Part shown: in pieces, positions 16,394-23,424 of the stretch
Layout of the letters: every line of letters begins with the position of its first letter
Numbering within the stretch: the stretch's first letter is position 1
Origin: JBNRMR01 sp050942895
GTDB taxonomy: Bacteria; Bacillota; Clostridia; Christensenellales; UBA1750
DNA: 28,404 bases
Assembly: GCA_050942895.1 (NCBI GenBank)
Contig: JBMNOE010000029.1
Coordinates: 1 to 28,404, forward strand
Direction: 5' to 3'
Notes under the pieces: model-generated
Database searches by the model: none
Told to the model about the DNA's origin: nothing
What the model saw: the letters and a program-made list of their open reading frames with translations, nothing else
Position numbers and translations under genes: made by a program

Positions 16394-16620
16394 GCTTCAA
16401 TCCCCTCGTTTTTTGTTTTCATCATAAATGAACAAACTGCCACATTTATTAGTGATATCTTATTCTGCAAATCATGCAATAATCCTTCTTTAAAATGAAA
16501 ATAAATAAAATATTTGCAGCTTTTTATCATCAAGCCTTCATTTAATAGGTCTACATTAGCACTTTAACGCGTTTTTTGCTCCTGCTTTACAGGTATCATT
16601 CTTGGAAAAAACAAAAATGC

Positions 16621-16658
16621 ATAAGAGAAAGCGCCGCCGGATTTCTCCGTCAGCGCTT
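16621..16658 (-). terminator. Possible terminator of the MBL/VOC operon
   Basis: In the minus direction an interrupted stem pairs AAGCGC (16658-16653) with GCGCTT (16634-16629), with an inner CGGA/TCCG pair, followed by TTTCTCTTAT. It lies 20 bases after the end of the VOC remnant. The rest of 16394-16620 is AT-rich and shows no gene. Confidence 0.6.
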
Positions 16659-16677
16659 GCTGTTACATATCTTTTAT

Positions 16678-16932
16678 TTAAAGAATGAGTATGGTGTTGC
16701 CATCAGTGTCCTTGACGAACAGATTTTTCCCACCCAATATGGCAGTTTTGGGCTGGTTAAGGCAAATGCCCTCCTCCAGAAGCTCATTGTATGTCTTATC
16801 ATGGTCGTCGCAATCAAAAACAAGGCATACGGCGCCCTCGTTTGACCTTCCCCATTTATTTTCATCCCATATCCAAAAGACGGGCTCGTTTTGATTGTTG
16901 CCGAAGGTCACGCCATCATAATAGGGGGCATC
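16678..16932 (-). pseudogene. Headless VOC (glyoxalase-fold) domain, C-terminal remnant
   Basis: Directly after the TAG of the VOC gene at 16933, the same frame stays open and reads DAPYYDGVTFGNNQNEPVFW, then IWDENKWGRSNEGAVCLVF, and ends FVKDTDGNTILIL. This is the second half of a different VOC domain; the first beta-alpha-beta module with its metal ligands is absent. The only available start is a GTG at 16911 without a clear ribosome binding site. The likeliest explanation is deletion of the first half of a second VOC gene, leaving its end downstream of an intact neighbour. A stop-readthrough fusion is a less likely alternative. Confidence 0.65.
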
Positions 16933-17304
16933 CTACTCCCTGGTGGGCACTATCTCCAGCCAATATCCGTCGGGATCTTCGATGAAGTATATGCCCATGG
17001 ACTCGTTCTCATAGCAGACGCAGCCCATCTCCTTGTGCTTTTTGAAGGCGCCGTCAAAGTCGTCCGTGCGGAAAGCCAGATGTATCTCGTTTTCCCCCAG
17101 ATCGTACTTCTGCGGGTGGTCCCGCAGCCATGTCAACTCCAGCAGCCAGTCGGAGTTGCCGTCGGCGAGATAGCGCAGCTTGAAGCTGCCGTCCTTGGCG
17201 TCCTTTTCGCGGGCGATATAAAGCCCAAGGGCCTCCTTGTAGAACTCCAGCGATTTTTCCAGATCGCTCACGTTTATGTTGTTGTGAACCATTGTGAACT
17301 TCAT
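16933..17304 (-). CDS. VOC family protein, glyoxalase I-like
   Basis: A complete 123-residue vicinal oxygen chelate protein. All four metal ligands of glyoxalase I are in place: His7, Glu56 (LLELTW), His75 (IHLAFR) and Glu117 (YWLEIV), at spacing close to E. coli GloA. It may therefore isomerise the hemithioacetal of methylglyoxal and a thiol (lactoylglutathione lyase type). Because Clostridia often lack glutathione, the thiol cofactor is open. The start ATG overlaps the stop of the MBL gene by 4 bases (17301-17304), so the two are co-translated. The MBL partner could supply a hydrolytic step, but it is not a typical GloB. Confidence 0.87.
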   Translation of the reverse strand: MKFTMVHNNINVSDLEKSLEFYKEALGLYIAREKDAKDGSFKLRYLADGNSDWLLELTWLRDHPQKYDLGENEIHLAFRTDDFDGAFKKHKEMGCVCYENESMGIYFIEDPDGYWLEIVPTRE

Positions 17305-18014
17305 ATGCTTCCTCCGTATTTTTCTCCCGCCTTAGTCAGGGGGATTATTTCAGTTTTTTTCATGTTACCGGTCTGTTTCTCGTGCTTTGATGCAAAGTCA
17401 AAGGCGGCAAAGCTGTCGTTCCTGAAGTGCATGGGGAAAAATATGCCGGGGCTGAACCTTTCGATGAATATGTCCGCACCCAGGTCATACTGGCTGCCCA
17501 GCCTTGGGTCCACCGGGAAAAAAGCAATGTCCACCGGCCCTTTTATATCCGCCATAACCCTTTCAAAGAACTGCCTTGCCTGGTCGATTTCTTCGTATGT
17601 GCTTTCGTCCATCCAGTGCCAGTAGTTGAGATCGCCTGCGTGGAAAACCCTCTTGCCCTGAATGTTTATCATGAAGCTGACGCCCATATCAGTGGAGCCA
17701 TATGCCTCGATCTCAAGGCCGAACATCTCCTTCACCTGAAGCGGAGCTATATATTCAATGCCCGCAGCGGTTCCGGCGCGGATATCGTCCGAGAGCAAAA
17801 GGCGTGCGCCGGCTTTTTCAGCAAATGCCAAAATACTCGGTGAAAAGTGGTCGCCATGGCCGTGGCTGGCCAGCACTATCAGCTTCTTTCCCTTTTCAAG
17901 CAGTGAATCGTTCACCAATGACGGCTGATCCCCCTGGTAGTCGATGAGAAAAATATATTCGTCCGTCTCGATCAAAAACCCGCTGTTGGATATGTAGGTA
18001 ACAGTGAAATCCAT
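17301..18014 (-). CDS. Metallo-beta-lactamase fold hydrolase (YycJ/UlaG-like)
   Basis: A 237-residue MBL-fold protein. The zinc motif is SHGHGDHFSP (His51, His53, Asp55, His56). Further ligands are likely in VFHAGDLNYWHW (Asp) and FFPMHFRND (His). No membrane segment or signal peptide is seen. The ATG at 18014 is chosen because AAAGGAGG lies a few bases upstream; the longer frame to 18137 runs through the predicted promoter. The domain shape (HAGD, FFPVDPRLG, PMHF) is that of the L-ascorbate-6-phosphate lactonase-like/beta-lactamase superfamily 2 group. Substrate is unknown. It is coupled to the downstream VOC gene by a 4-base overlap. Confidence 0.88.
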   Translation of the reverse strand: MDFTVTYISNSGFLIETDEYIFLIDYQGDQPSLVNDSLLEKGKKLIVLASHGHGDHFSPSILAFAEKAGARLLLSDDIRAGTAAGIEYIAPLQVKEMFGLEIEAYGSTDMGVSFMINIQGKRVFHAGDLNYWHWMDESTYEEIDQARQFFERVMADIKGPVDIAFFPVDPRLGSQYDLGADIFIERFSPGIFFPMHFRNDSFAAFDFASKHEKQTGNMKKTEIIPLTKAGEKYGGSI

Positions 18015-18090
18015 ACCGCGCCTCCTTTGCTCGTCCAGTTTTACATGCACATTAATAATATTATCATTCCCAAAGAAATAGCTATCTATA

Positions 18091-18119
18091 ATTATAGCAT
18101 AAACTTCCAGCGGCTCACA
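18091..18119 (-). promoter_or_regulatory. Extended -10 promoter for the MBL/VOC operon
   Basis: On the minus strand TGCTATAAT gives an extended consensus -10 (TATAAT at 18096-18091). The -35 region at 18119-18114 (TGTGAG) is weak. The -10 lies within a 12-base palindrome CTATAATTATAG, so a divergent start towards the PRC gene is conceivable but lacks a -35. Confidence 0.5.
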
Positions 18120-18190
18120 TACCTTTTCAAAGAACACAGGCTTCTACTGTTTTAATCAGCATACCCCGCCGGTTCAAAGGAGAGTTGAAA

Positions 18191-18724
18191 ATGTTTCTAA
18201 GCAAAATGTTGGACTTGCCCATAATCGATATAAGCTCAGGCGATATCGTCAGCAAAACCATAGGCTGGCTGCTCAGGCGCGATTGCCCCCAGCTTCTCTG
18301 CCTGCTGGCAAGGCCCGAAAGCTGGTATGAGAACGCCGCCTACCTTCCCTTCGGAGGGATAACCGGCATAAGCGCCCGCGCTGTGATGATAAGCTCCCGC
18401 GATCAGATCACGCCGCTGCGCCTTCATGACGAGATACCTGATTATGCCTGCGACTGCCGCATGGGCATAGGCTCCGGCGTTTATACCCCCTCGGGCGATT
18501 TCCTTGGCGAGACAGCAGATATTAAAATCGACGACAGGGGCCGCATAAAGCATCTGCTGCTGGGCAACGGCAGCAGCGTTTCCGCCTCCAGGATACTGAC
18601 CATAGGCGCCGCCTTCATCGTCAGCGAAGCAAGCTCACCTTTGATCTCTTTTGCGGCGGATGAGGGCATTAAAATCGCTTCGAACATCAGCAACGAGATC
18701 GTCGTCAGGAAAGTGCAGCCATGA
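18191..18724 (+). CDS. Double PRC-barrel domain protein
   Basis: A 177-residue protein built of two PRC-barrel-like halves: residues 2-70 (LSKMLDLPIIDISSGDIVSK onward) and about 90-155 (GSGVYTPSGDFLGETADIKI onward). PRC barrels are small beta-barrels found in the photosynthetic reaction-centre H subunit, RimM and sporulation proteins such as YlmC/YmxH. No membrane segment is seen. AAAGGAG at a 7-base spacing supports the ATG at 18191 over a TTG two codons earlier. Its last 20 bases overlap the end of the convergent alanyl-tRNA editing gene, so no terminator separates them. Function unknown; a scaffold or sporulation-linked role is only a guess. Confidence 0.75.
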   Translation: MFLSKMLDLPIIDISSGDIVSKTIGWLLRRDCPQLLCLLARPESWYENAAYLPFGGITGISARAVMISSRDQITPLRLHDEIPDYACDCRMGIGSGVYTPSGDFLGETADIKIDDRGRIKHLLLGNGSSVSASRILTIGAAFIVSEASSPLISFAADEGIKIASNISNEIVVRKVQP

Positions 18725-19904
18725 GCCCGGCCCTTAAAGCGTCCATATCAGCGTCCTGCGGAAGGCTGCCCATGGCAAATTCAGGCCTTCCTCCGCCCTT
18801 TCCGCCGTGGCCGGAAAAGACTTCCCTCAAAAGATTTCCCATATGAACGGGAATATCCCCTCCCCTGGCCAAAACCGCGCTTATCTTCCCTTCTTCCTTT
18901 GAAAAAACCAGTGCGATCACATCCCCCTGCTCCGCTAATTTCGACGCAAGGGCTCTTATGGCTTCCTCCCCCGCCATATCGAAGGAAGCGAAAACCGCCC
19001 TGCCCTCGGCGCAGAGCCTTGCCTTTGAAAGCAACTCCTCCTCCCTTGAAAGGAGCGAGCGTATCTGCAAGGCCAAAAGCTCGCCCTCGGCCTGCCTTTG
19101 CCTTTCCAGCGCCAAGGAGACATTCTCCGACAGGTTCTCCCAGCTTGCGCTTAGAAGAGCGCAGGCTTCGTCCGCCTGCCGCTGCAATAGCTGGAAGGCC
19201 CTGAATGCCCTCATTCCGCAGAAAAATGACACCCGCAACTTCCCTCGGTTGGGCCTTGCATCCACGATTTTAACCATGCCGATTTCCCCCGTCGAGCGGG
19301 GATGCGTCCCTCCGCAGGCGACATATTCAAAGCCGCCGATGCCAACCACCCGCACATTTTCGTTGACTGTGGGCTTTTTGCGCAGGGGCAGCGTTTCCAG
19401 CTCCTCTGGGGAGGGAAACCAGCAGTCTATCGGCAGATTGGCGAGTATCTTTTCCATCACCATGTTTTCAATGTCTGATATATCCTGCGGGGAGAGCTTC
19501 ATGGGCGCGCCGTGCATGTCCACATCTATTGTGGAAACCTGCGCCCCTAAATGCAGCCCGATGGTGGTGCCGCCAAACTTTTGCCGAATCGCCCAGGCGA
19601 TCATGTGCTCGCCCGCGTGCTGGCACATGTGGTCAAACCTGCGCTGCCAGTCTATTTCCCCGCGAACGGCGTCCCCTTCCTTCAGGGGGCTGTCAACAAT
19701 GTGCAGAATTTTCTCCCCTTCTTTAAAAACATCCAGCACTTTTGCGCCGCCCAGGGTGCCGGTGTCATGGGGCTGGCCGCCGGATGTATAATAAAAAGCG
19801 CTGCGCGAAAGGGTGACCGCAAAGCCCTCCTCCCTCTGGGAAACTTCGGTAACGACCGCGTCAAACTCCCTCATATATGAATCATTATGATATAAAAACT
19901 CCAT
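18705..19904 (-). CDS. Alanyl-tRNA editing protein (AlaX type, with DHHA1 domain)
   Basis: A 399-residue free-standing editing factor that hydrolyses mischarged Ser- or Gly-tRNA-Ala. N-terminal beta-barrel motif: SAFYYTSGGQPHDTG. The zinc-binding editing site is complete: His96 and His100 (HAGEH), then Cys197 and His201 (CGGTH). A coiled-coil-like stretch (about 230-300) leads to a DHHA1 domain with GGKGGGRPEFAMG near the end. It lacks the catalytic and anticodon modules of alanyl-tRNA synthetase, so it is the long (AlaX-L-like) class. The ATG at 19904 follows GGGAGGAG; the longer frame to 19967 overlaps the promoter. Confidence 0.92.
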   Translation of the reverse strand: MEFLYHNDSYMREFDAVVTEVSQREEGFAVTLSRSAFYYTSGGQPHDTGTLGGAKVLDVFKEGEKILHIVDSPLKEGDAVRGEIDWQRRFDHMCQHAGEHMIAWAIRQKFGGTTIGLHLGAQVSTIDVDMHGAPMKLSPQDISDIENMVMEKILANLPIDCWFPSPEELETLPLRKKPTVNENVRVVGIGGFEYVACGGTHPRSTGEIGMVKIVDARPNRGKLRVSFFCGMRAFRAFQLLQRQADEACALLSASWENLSENVSLALERQRQAEGELLALQIRSLLSREEELLSKARLCAEGRAVFASFDMAGEEAIRALASKLAEQGDVIALVFSKEEGKISAVLARGGDIPVHMGNLLREVFSGHGGKGGGRPEFAMGSLPQDADMDALRAGLMAALS

Positions 19905-19937
19905 AAACTCCTCCCAAAAGCTGCTTTCTTCCCCAAC

Positions 19938-19966
19938 ATTATACCAAAAAAAGCAAGGATGTTCCA
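19938..19966 (-). promoter_or_regulatory. Promoter of the alanyl-tRNA editing gene
   Basis: On the minus strand, a consensus -10 TATAAT (19943-19938) with upstream TGG makes an extended -10. A weak -35, TGGAAC (19966-19961), sits at 17-base spacing. Its predicted start leaves a leader of under 30 bases. Confidence 0.55.
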
Positions 19967-19994
19967 CAGCTACATATTAAAACCGCTTTCACTG

Positions 19995-20003
19995 TGCTAT
20001 ACT
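19995..20003 (+). promoter_or_regulatory. Extended -10 element for the CPBP protease gene
   Basis: TGCTATACT gives an extended -10 (TATACT at 19998-20003), about 50 bases before the ATG at 20056. No convincing -35 is seen at the expected distance. Confidence 0.45.
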
Positions 20004-20055
20004 TTAATTATCGACTATTGAGAAATAATATTATAGCGGGGAAAGGATGAAAAGC

Positions 20056-20976
20056 ATGAAAAACATGAAAAGAACGGGCATATTCCTGGTGATAGCCTTC
20101 GTCCTCACATGGGGCATATGCCTTATTTTGTATCTGAACGGCGGGCTGTACAATCCCTTTGCATCAATAGCTCTGGCGGCCTGTATGCTCTGCCCTGCCG
20201 TAGCCTCCATAATAACGCGTCTCATCACAAAAGAGGGCTTTAAAAACATGTATATCAAGCCCCGCTTTAGGGGCAACGGCGGGCGCTATGTCCTCTCCTG
20301 GCTGCTCATGCCCCTGCTGATAACCCTGGGCGCAACCCTTTACTTCCTGCTTTGCCCCGCCCATTTTGACCCCTCCATGACGGCCTTCGCACAAACATCC
20401 GGCCTTGACCCTTCGCTCATGGGCATGATTTTCTGGGCACAAATCGCACAATCCGTACTTCTTGCGCCGATTCTCAACCTCATCCCCGCCCTTGGCGAAG
20501 AGCTGGGCTGGCGGGGCTATCTCCTGCCGAAGCTTGCGCAAAGATATTCGCCGGCAAACGCGGCGCTCATCAGCGGAGCCATATGGGGTTTTTGGCACGC
20601 GCCCATGATCGCCATGGGCCATAACTACGGCCTTGACTACGCCTTCTTTCCCTGGGGCGGCATTCTGGCGATGATTGCCTTTTGCATATTGCTTTCGGGC
20701 ATTTTTTCATACATCACCTTCAGAGCAAAAAGCGCCATCCCTGCGGCCCTGCTCCACGGCTCAATGAACGGCTTTGCCGCCGCTCCGGTGATGCTGCTCA
20801 GCGCCGGCATCTCCCCCAGCCCCTTCGTAGGCCCTTTGCCGGTGGGAATTATCGGTGGGAGCGCAATAATAATCGCGGGGGCAATATCTTTTTTCCTCAT
20901 CACAAAGCTTCCTCATCACAAAAAGGAGGGAACAGCCGATGGATTGCCTGATTTGCCGGAGAATCGCGCTGATTGA
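20056..20976 (+). CDS. CPBP family intramembrane metalloprotease (CAAX/Abi)
   Basis: A 306-residue protein with about eight membrane segments. The three motifs of the family are intact: EELGWRGYLLPK (Glu-Glu-x3-Arg), FWHAPM (Phe-x-His) and LLHGSMNG (His-x3-Asn), so it should be an active glutamate-type intramembrane protease. Bacterial members act in peptide processing, bacteriocin self-immunity or envelope signalling; the target here is unknown. The ATG at 20056 is chosen over 20047 because AAAGGA then has normal spacing. Its last 38 bases overlap the start of a broken HIT gene. It is probably the first gene of what was a two-gene operon. Confidence 0.9.
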   Translation: MKNMKRTGIFLVIAFVLTWGICLILYLNGGLYNPFASIALAACMLCPAVASIITRLITKEGFKNMYIKPRFRGNGGRYVLSWLLMPLLITLGATLYFLLCPAHFDPSMTAFAQTSGLDPSLMGMIFWAQIAQSVLLAPILNLIPALGEELGWRGYLLPKLAQRYSPANAALISGAIWGFWHAPMIAMGHNYGLDYAFFPWGGILAMIAFCILLSGIFSYITFRAKSAIPAALLHGSMNGFAAAPVMLLSAGISPSPFVGPLPVGIIGGSAIIIAGAISFFLITKLPHHKKEGTADGLPDLPENRAD

Positions 20977-21242
20977 GCGGGCTATGTCGTTTTGGGCGAT
21001 TATCAAAGATTCAAGGGCTACACGCTGTTTTTATGCGAGCGCCATGCCTTTGAGCTGCATGACCTTAATCACGGTTTTAAGTTAAAATACCGCGAAGAAA
21101 GGATGATACGCCAGTCAAGGGCCCTGTCTGGTGGCTGCCGAAAGAGGAAATGTACAGCGATGCCCATAGGCCGGATGAAACAGATCTTGACAGACTAAAA
21201 GAAAGGCTTAAAAGGGAAATCGCCGCCCTGCTCATAGGATAG
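20939..21242 (+). pseudogene. HIT-family protein, deleted and frameshifted
   Basis: Three consecutive pieces of one HIT (histidine triad) protein lie in three different frames. Piece 1, from ATG 20939 behind AAAAGGAGGG, reads MDCLICRRIALIE. Piece 2, from about 20980, reads GYVVLGDYQRFKGYTLFL and CERHAFELHDLNHGFKLKYR. Piece 3, from about 21102 to the TAG at 21240-21242, reads DDTPVKGPVWWLPKEEMYS and on to LKREIAALLIG. Order and spacing match a nucleotide-binding HIT hydrolase of about 150 residues. About a dozen residues are missing after piece 1, and a few tens after piece 2, including the catalytic HxHxH region. The product would be inactive. The first half retains the CxxC of Zn-type HIT proteins. 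Confidence 0.82.
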
Positions 21243-21251
21243 GACCTGCAA

Positions 21252-21286
21252 TAAAAAGCCGCCCCGGTTTTGTTCCAAGGAGCGGC
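21252..21286 (-). terminator. Terminator of the xpaC-telA-lemA-TPM-glycosylase operon
   Basis: In the minus direction the stem GCCGCTCC (21286-21279) pairs with GGGGCGGC (21265-21258), with one U-G pair, and is followed by TTTTTATT. It lies about 110 bases beyond the last gene, after the dispersed repeat. Confidence 0.75.
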
Positions 21287-21307
21287 CCGCTCAGCGCCAT
21301 ATTGAAA

Positions 21308-21375
21308 AAGGGTCTGGGGGCCTGCCCCTTGCGGGGTCTGGGGCGGAGCCCCAGCAATCTCCCCCTTGTGCCCTC
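21308..21375 (+). repeat. GC-rich dispersed repeat, copy 2
   Basis: Matches the reverse complement of 1-71 along its length, with the identical core TTGCGGGGTCTGGGGCGG and the inverted repeat CTGGGGC (21338-21344)/GCCCCAG (21348-21354). It lies between the glycosylase gene and the operon terminator. Together with the HIT pseudogene and the terminator it accounts for the stretch between 20977 and 21397. Confidence 0.78.
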
Positions 21376-21397
21376 CCGACGCACCATTTCCGTTGTT

Positions 21398-21931
21398 TCA
21401 ACTTAAATATCTGAGGATAACTCTATATTCTTCCTTGAGCCTTTCAAGCGAGAAAGCAGCATTTGCCGGGCTGGTGGACGGCAGGCAGATTTTTTCCACC
21501 TTCCCGCCGGGATCGACAGCCTTGCAAAGGGAGTTGTATAGCTGCATGGCCTTTCTGCCGTTGAAGAAGATGGCCCTTATGCCGCTCCCTGATATTAGGT
21601 TTCCGATATCGTTCGCCTCTGCGCTGCGGATGCTCAAGTCGCTTGCGCCGGCGATCTCGCAGCTTTTCACCACATCCCAAAGGGCTATGCCGTTTTGAAG
21701 AAGCAATCGCCTTTTCTCGTCGGCGGTTTTAGGCTCGTCAGCTTCAAGCAGGCTTGAAATAACCTTCCAAAAGCGGTTGCGGGGATGGCCGTAATAAAAG
21801 CCGTCCTGTCGCGAAGCCGGCGAGGGCATGGTGCCCAAAATCAGCAGCTTGGACGTCATTTTGTCGAAAACCGGCGGAAATTCGTGGACAACTCTCTCGC
21901 TGCCTTTACCTTCTCCCTGCGCCGCCCCCAC
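21398..21931 (-). CDS. DNA-deoxyinosine (hypoxanthine) glycosylase, UDG superfamily family 6
   Basis: A 177-residue uracil-DNA-glycosylase-fold enzyme. Motif 1 is LGTMPSPASRQDGFYYGHPRNRFW, with the family 6 catalytic asparagine Asn52; motif 2 is LPSTSPAN (about residues 143-150). The family removes hypoxanthine (deaminated adenine) from DNA in base-excision repair. The only usable start upstream of the conserved VHEFPPVFDK is a GTG at 21931, inside the end of the TPM gene (26-base overlap). Its ribosome binding site would be the GGAGGAGG in the glycine-coding tail of that gene, at a longish spacing. It is the last gene of an envelope-related operon, an unexpected place for a repair enzyme. 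Confidence 0.85.
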   Translation of the reverse strand: MGAAQGEGKGSERVVHEFPPVFDKMTSKLLILGTMPSPASRQDGFYYGHPRNRFWKVISSLLEADEPKTADEKRRLLLQNGIALWDVVKSCEIAGASDLSIRSAEANDIGNLISGSGIRAIFFNGRKAMQLYNSLCKAVDPGGKVEKICLPSTSPANAAFSLERLKEEYRVILRYLS

Positions 21932-22781
21932 GTGAACCGCCGCCTCCTCCCACGCGCCCTCCGCCCGAGCGACCGCCTCCGCCGAAACTGCCGCCGCGGG
22001 AACCGCCGCCGCTCACACGGCCTCCACCGCCAAAGCTGCCGCTTCGCGGGGGCCTATGAGAGCGATGGTGGTGATGGTAGTGACTGGGGCCAAACCAGCC
22101 GCCGTAATATCCTCTTGGCCTAAACATGCCCAATGGCCTTGTGATGGCGCGCACCACATTGCTGATTATGATCACCGCAACAATCAATATGAATATCGCC
22201 ATAACTGAAACTCTCGGGCTTTCACTCGTAGCATAATAACCCTCGTCTATTATCTGGTATGAGTTGTCAGAGCTTTGAACCGTACCGTAAATCCGCTCCA
22301 GGCTGGAATATATTGCGTCATATGTGTTCCTGACAGCAGCGTCATATCTGCCGGCGTCGAAGTCCTCCTCCATGTTTGCAGCCAGAATGGAGTCCAAAGC
22401 TCCGCTTGAAAGGCTGGACTCAAGCCCGCTGCCCTGTACCGCCCAGAACTTGCCCTCGCCCACCGCAAGAAGAATCAAAACGCCGTTGTTCTTCTGGGGG
22501 TCGCCAAGCTTCCACTCGTTAAAAACCGCGTTGGCATATTCCTCGCTGTTAAAGCCGTCCATGAAATCGACGGTTAAAACCACCAGCTCAGCGCCCGTCT
22601 GCACCGCCAGATCATAGCCTTTTTTAGCGATATAATCGATAGTGTCATCGGACAGAACGCCTGCATAATCGGCCGCATAGAATACTTCGGTCATATCCGG
22701 AACGTTCACCGACGCTCCCGCCGTAGCGGAAAAAACAAGCAGGACTATGACCGCAAAAAATATCGAAAGGATTTTTTTCAT
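21906..22781 (-). CDS. TPM domain membrane protein (YgcG-like) with Gly/Arg/His-rich tail
   Basis: A 291-residue protein. An N-terminal signal peptide or anchor (about residues 4-24) is followed by a TPM (TLP18.3/Psb32/MOLO-1) domain (about 28-165), with DYAGVLSDDTIDYI and NNGVLILLAVGEGKFW typical of the family. A membrane helix follows (about 191-207), then a low-complexity tail (about 230-291) of HHHH and glycine-rich repeats ending RGGGAGRR. The ATG at 22781 is chosen for its AGGAG at usable spacing and the signal peptide it creates; the longer frame to 22832 has no ribosome binding site. TPM proteins commonly accompany lemA genes, as here. Role is probably envelope maintenance; exact function unknown. 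Confidence 0.87.
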   Translation of the reverse strand: MKKILSIFFAVIVLLVFSATAGASVNVPDMTEVFYAADYAGVLSDDTIDYIAKKGYDLAVQTGAELVVLTVDFMDGFNSEEYANAVFNEWKLGDPQKNNGVLILLAVGEGKFWAVQGSGLESSLSSGALDSILAANMEEDFDAGRYDAAVRNTYDAIYSSLERIYGTVQSSDNSYQIIDEGYYATSESPRVSVMAIFILIVAVIIISNVVRAITRPLGMFRPRGYYGGWFGPSHYHHHHRSHRPPRSGSFGGGGRVSGGGSRGGSFGGGGRSGGGRVGGGGGSRGGGAGRR

Positions 22782-22828
22782 TTTATATGTCTCCTGTCCC
22801 ATACCGTTCCCGAAAAGCAAATGCAAAA

Positions 22829-23389
22829 TCATCGGAACAGTTCGGCTTTTCCTATGCCTAAAACCGCCGCGAAGAAATTAGCGGGAAAACGGGAAAGGGT
22901 GTCGTTGTATTGGGCGGCAAAATCATTGTAACCATCGCGGCTGATGGTGTCATTCCTGGACTGCATGTCCACCGGTATGCTCCTCAAATATGCCGCATCC
23001 CTATCATCCAGCGGCTCCCTTTCGGCCCGTGAAACCAGGTCTGCCGCCGCCGCCGAAAGCTTCACATTTGCGTCGAATTTTTCCCTTATTCCATTGGCGC
23101 CGGCCAAATCATCCCGCGCCTTCACAAAGCTTTGGAGGGCTCCGTCGCTTTCCGGCAGATAGCGCCTGGCCACGGTGATCAGGTTCGTGGCGCTTATCAC
23201 TCTTTCATCCAGATCCCTTTGTATTGAAAAGCCGCTGCTGCCCACGCCTGAGTAAAAGGCCGCGTCCGCCGCATTTTTAAGCCCCCTAAGGGACTTTCCG
23301 GCCCCCAGCAGAGAGCCTGAAACTATCAGGAGCGCCATCACAATGGCCGCAAAACGGCTATCCCTCCAGAAAACCACTCTTTTTTCCAA
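22829..23389 (-). CDS. LemA family membrane protein
   Basis: A 186-residue protein with one N-terminal membrane helix (about residues 13-30) and a helical-bundle LemA domain carrying NLITVARRYLPESDGALQSF and a YNDTLSRFPANFFAAVLGI ending, which is the family hallmark. The start is a TTG at 23389 with AAGGGGAG 6 bases upstream. LemA proteins are small anchored coiled-bundle proteins of unresolved function, often paired with TPM-domain proteins. It lies 35 bases after the TelA-like gene and 47 bases before the TPM gene. Confidence 0.88.
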   Translation of the reverse strand: MEKRVVFWRDSRFAAIVMALLIVSGSLLGAGKSLRGLKNAADAAFYSGVGSSGFSIQRDLDERVISATNLITVARRYLPESDGALQSFVKARDDLAGANGIREKFDANVKLSAAAADLVSRAEREPLDDRDAAYLRSIPVDMQSRNDTISRDGYNDFAAQYNDTLSRFPANFFAAVLGIGKAELFR

Positions 23390-23424
23390 ATTCTTCTCCC
23401 CTTAAACCATAGCTTCAGAGAAAA

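Noticed and set aside
18705..19904. Alanyl-tRNA synthetase
   Set aside because: Only the editing and DHHA1 domains are present. The catalytic and tRNA-recognition domains are missing, so it is a free-standing editing protein.
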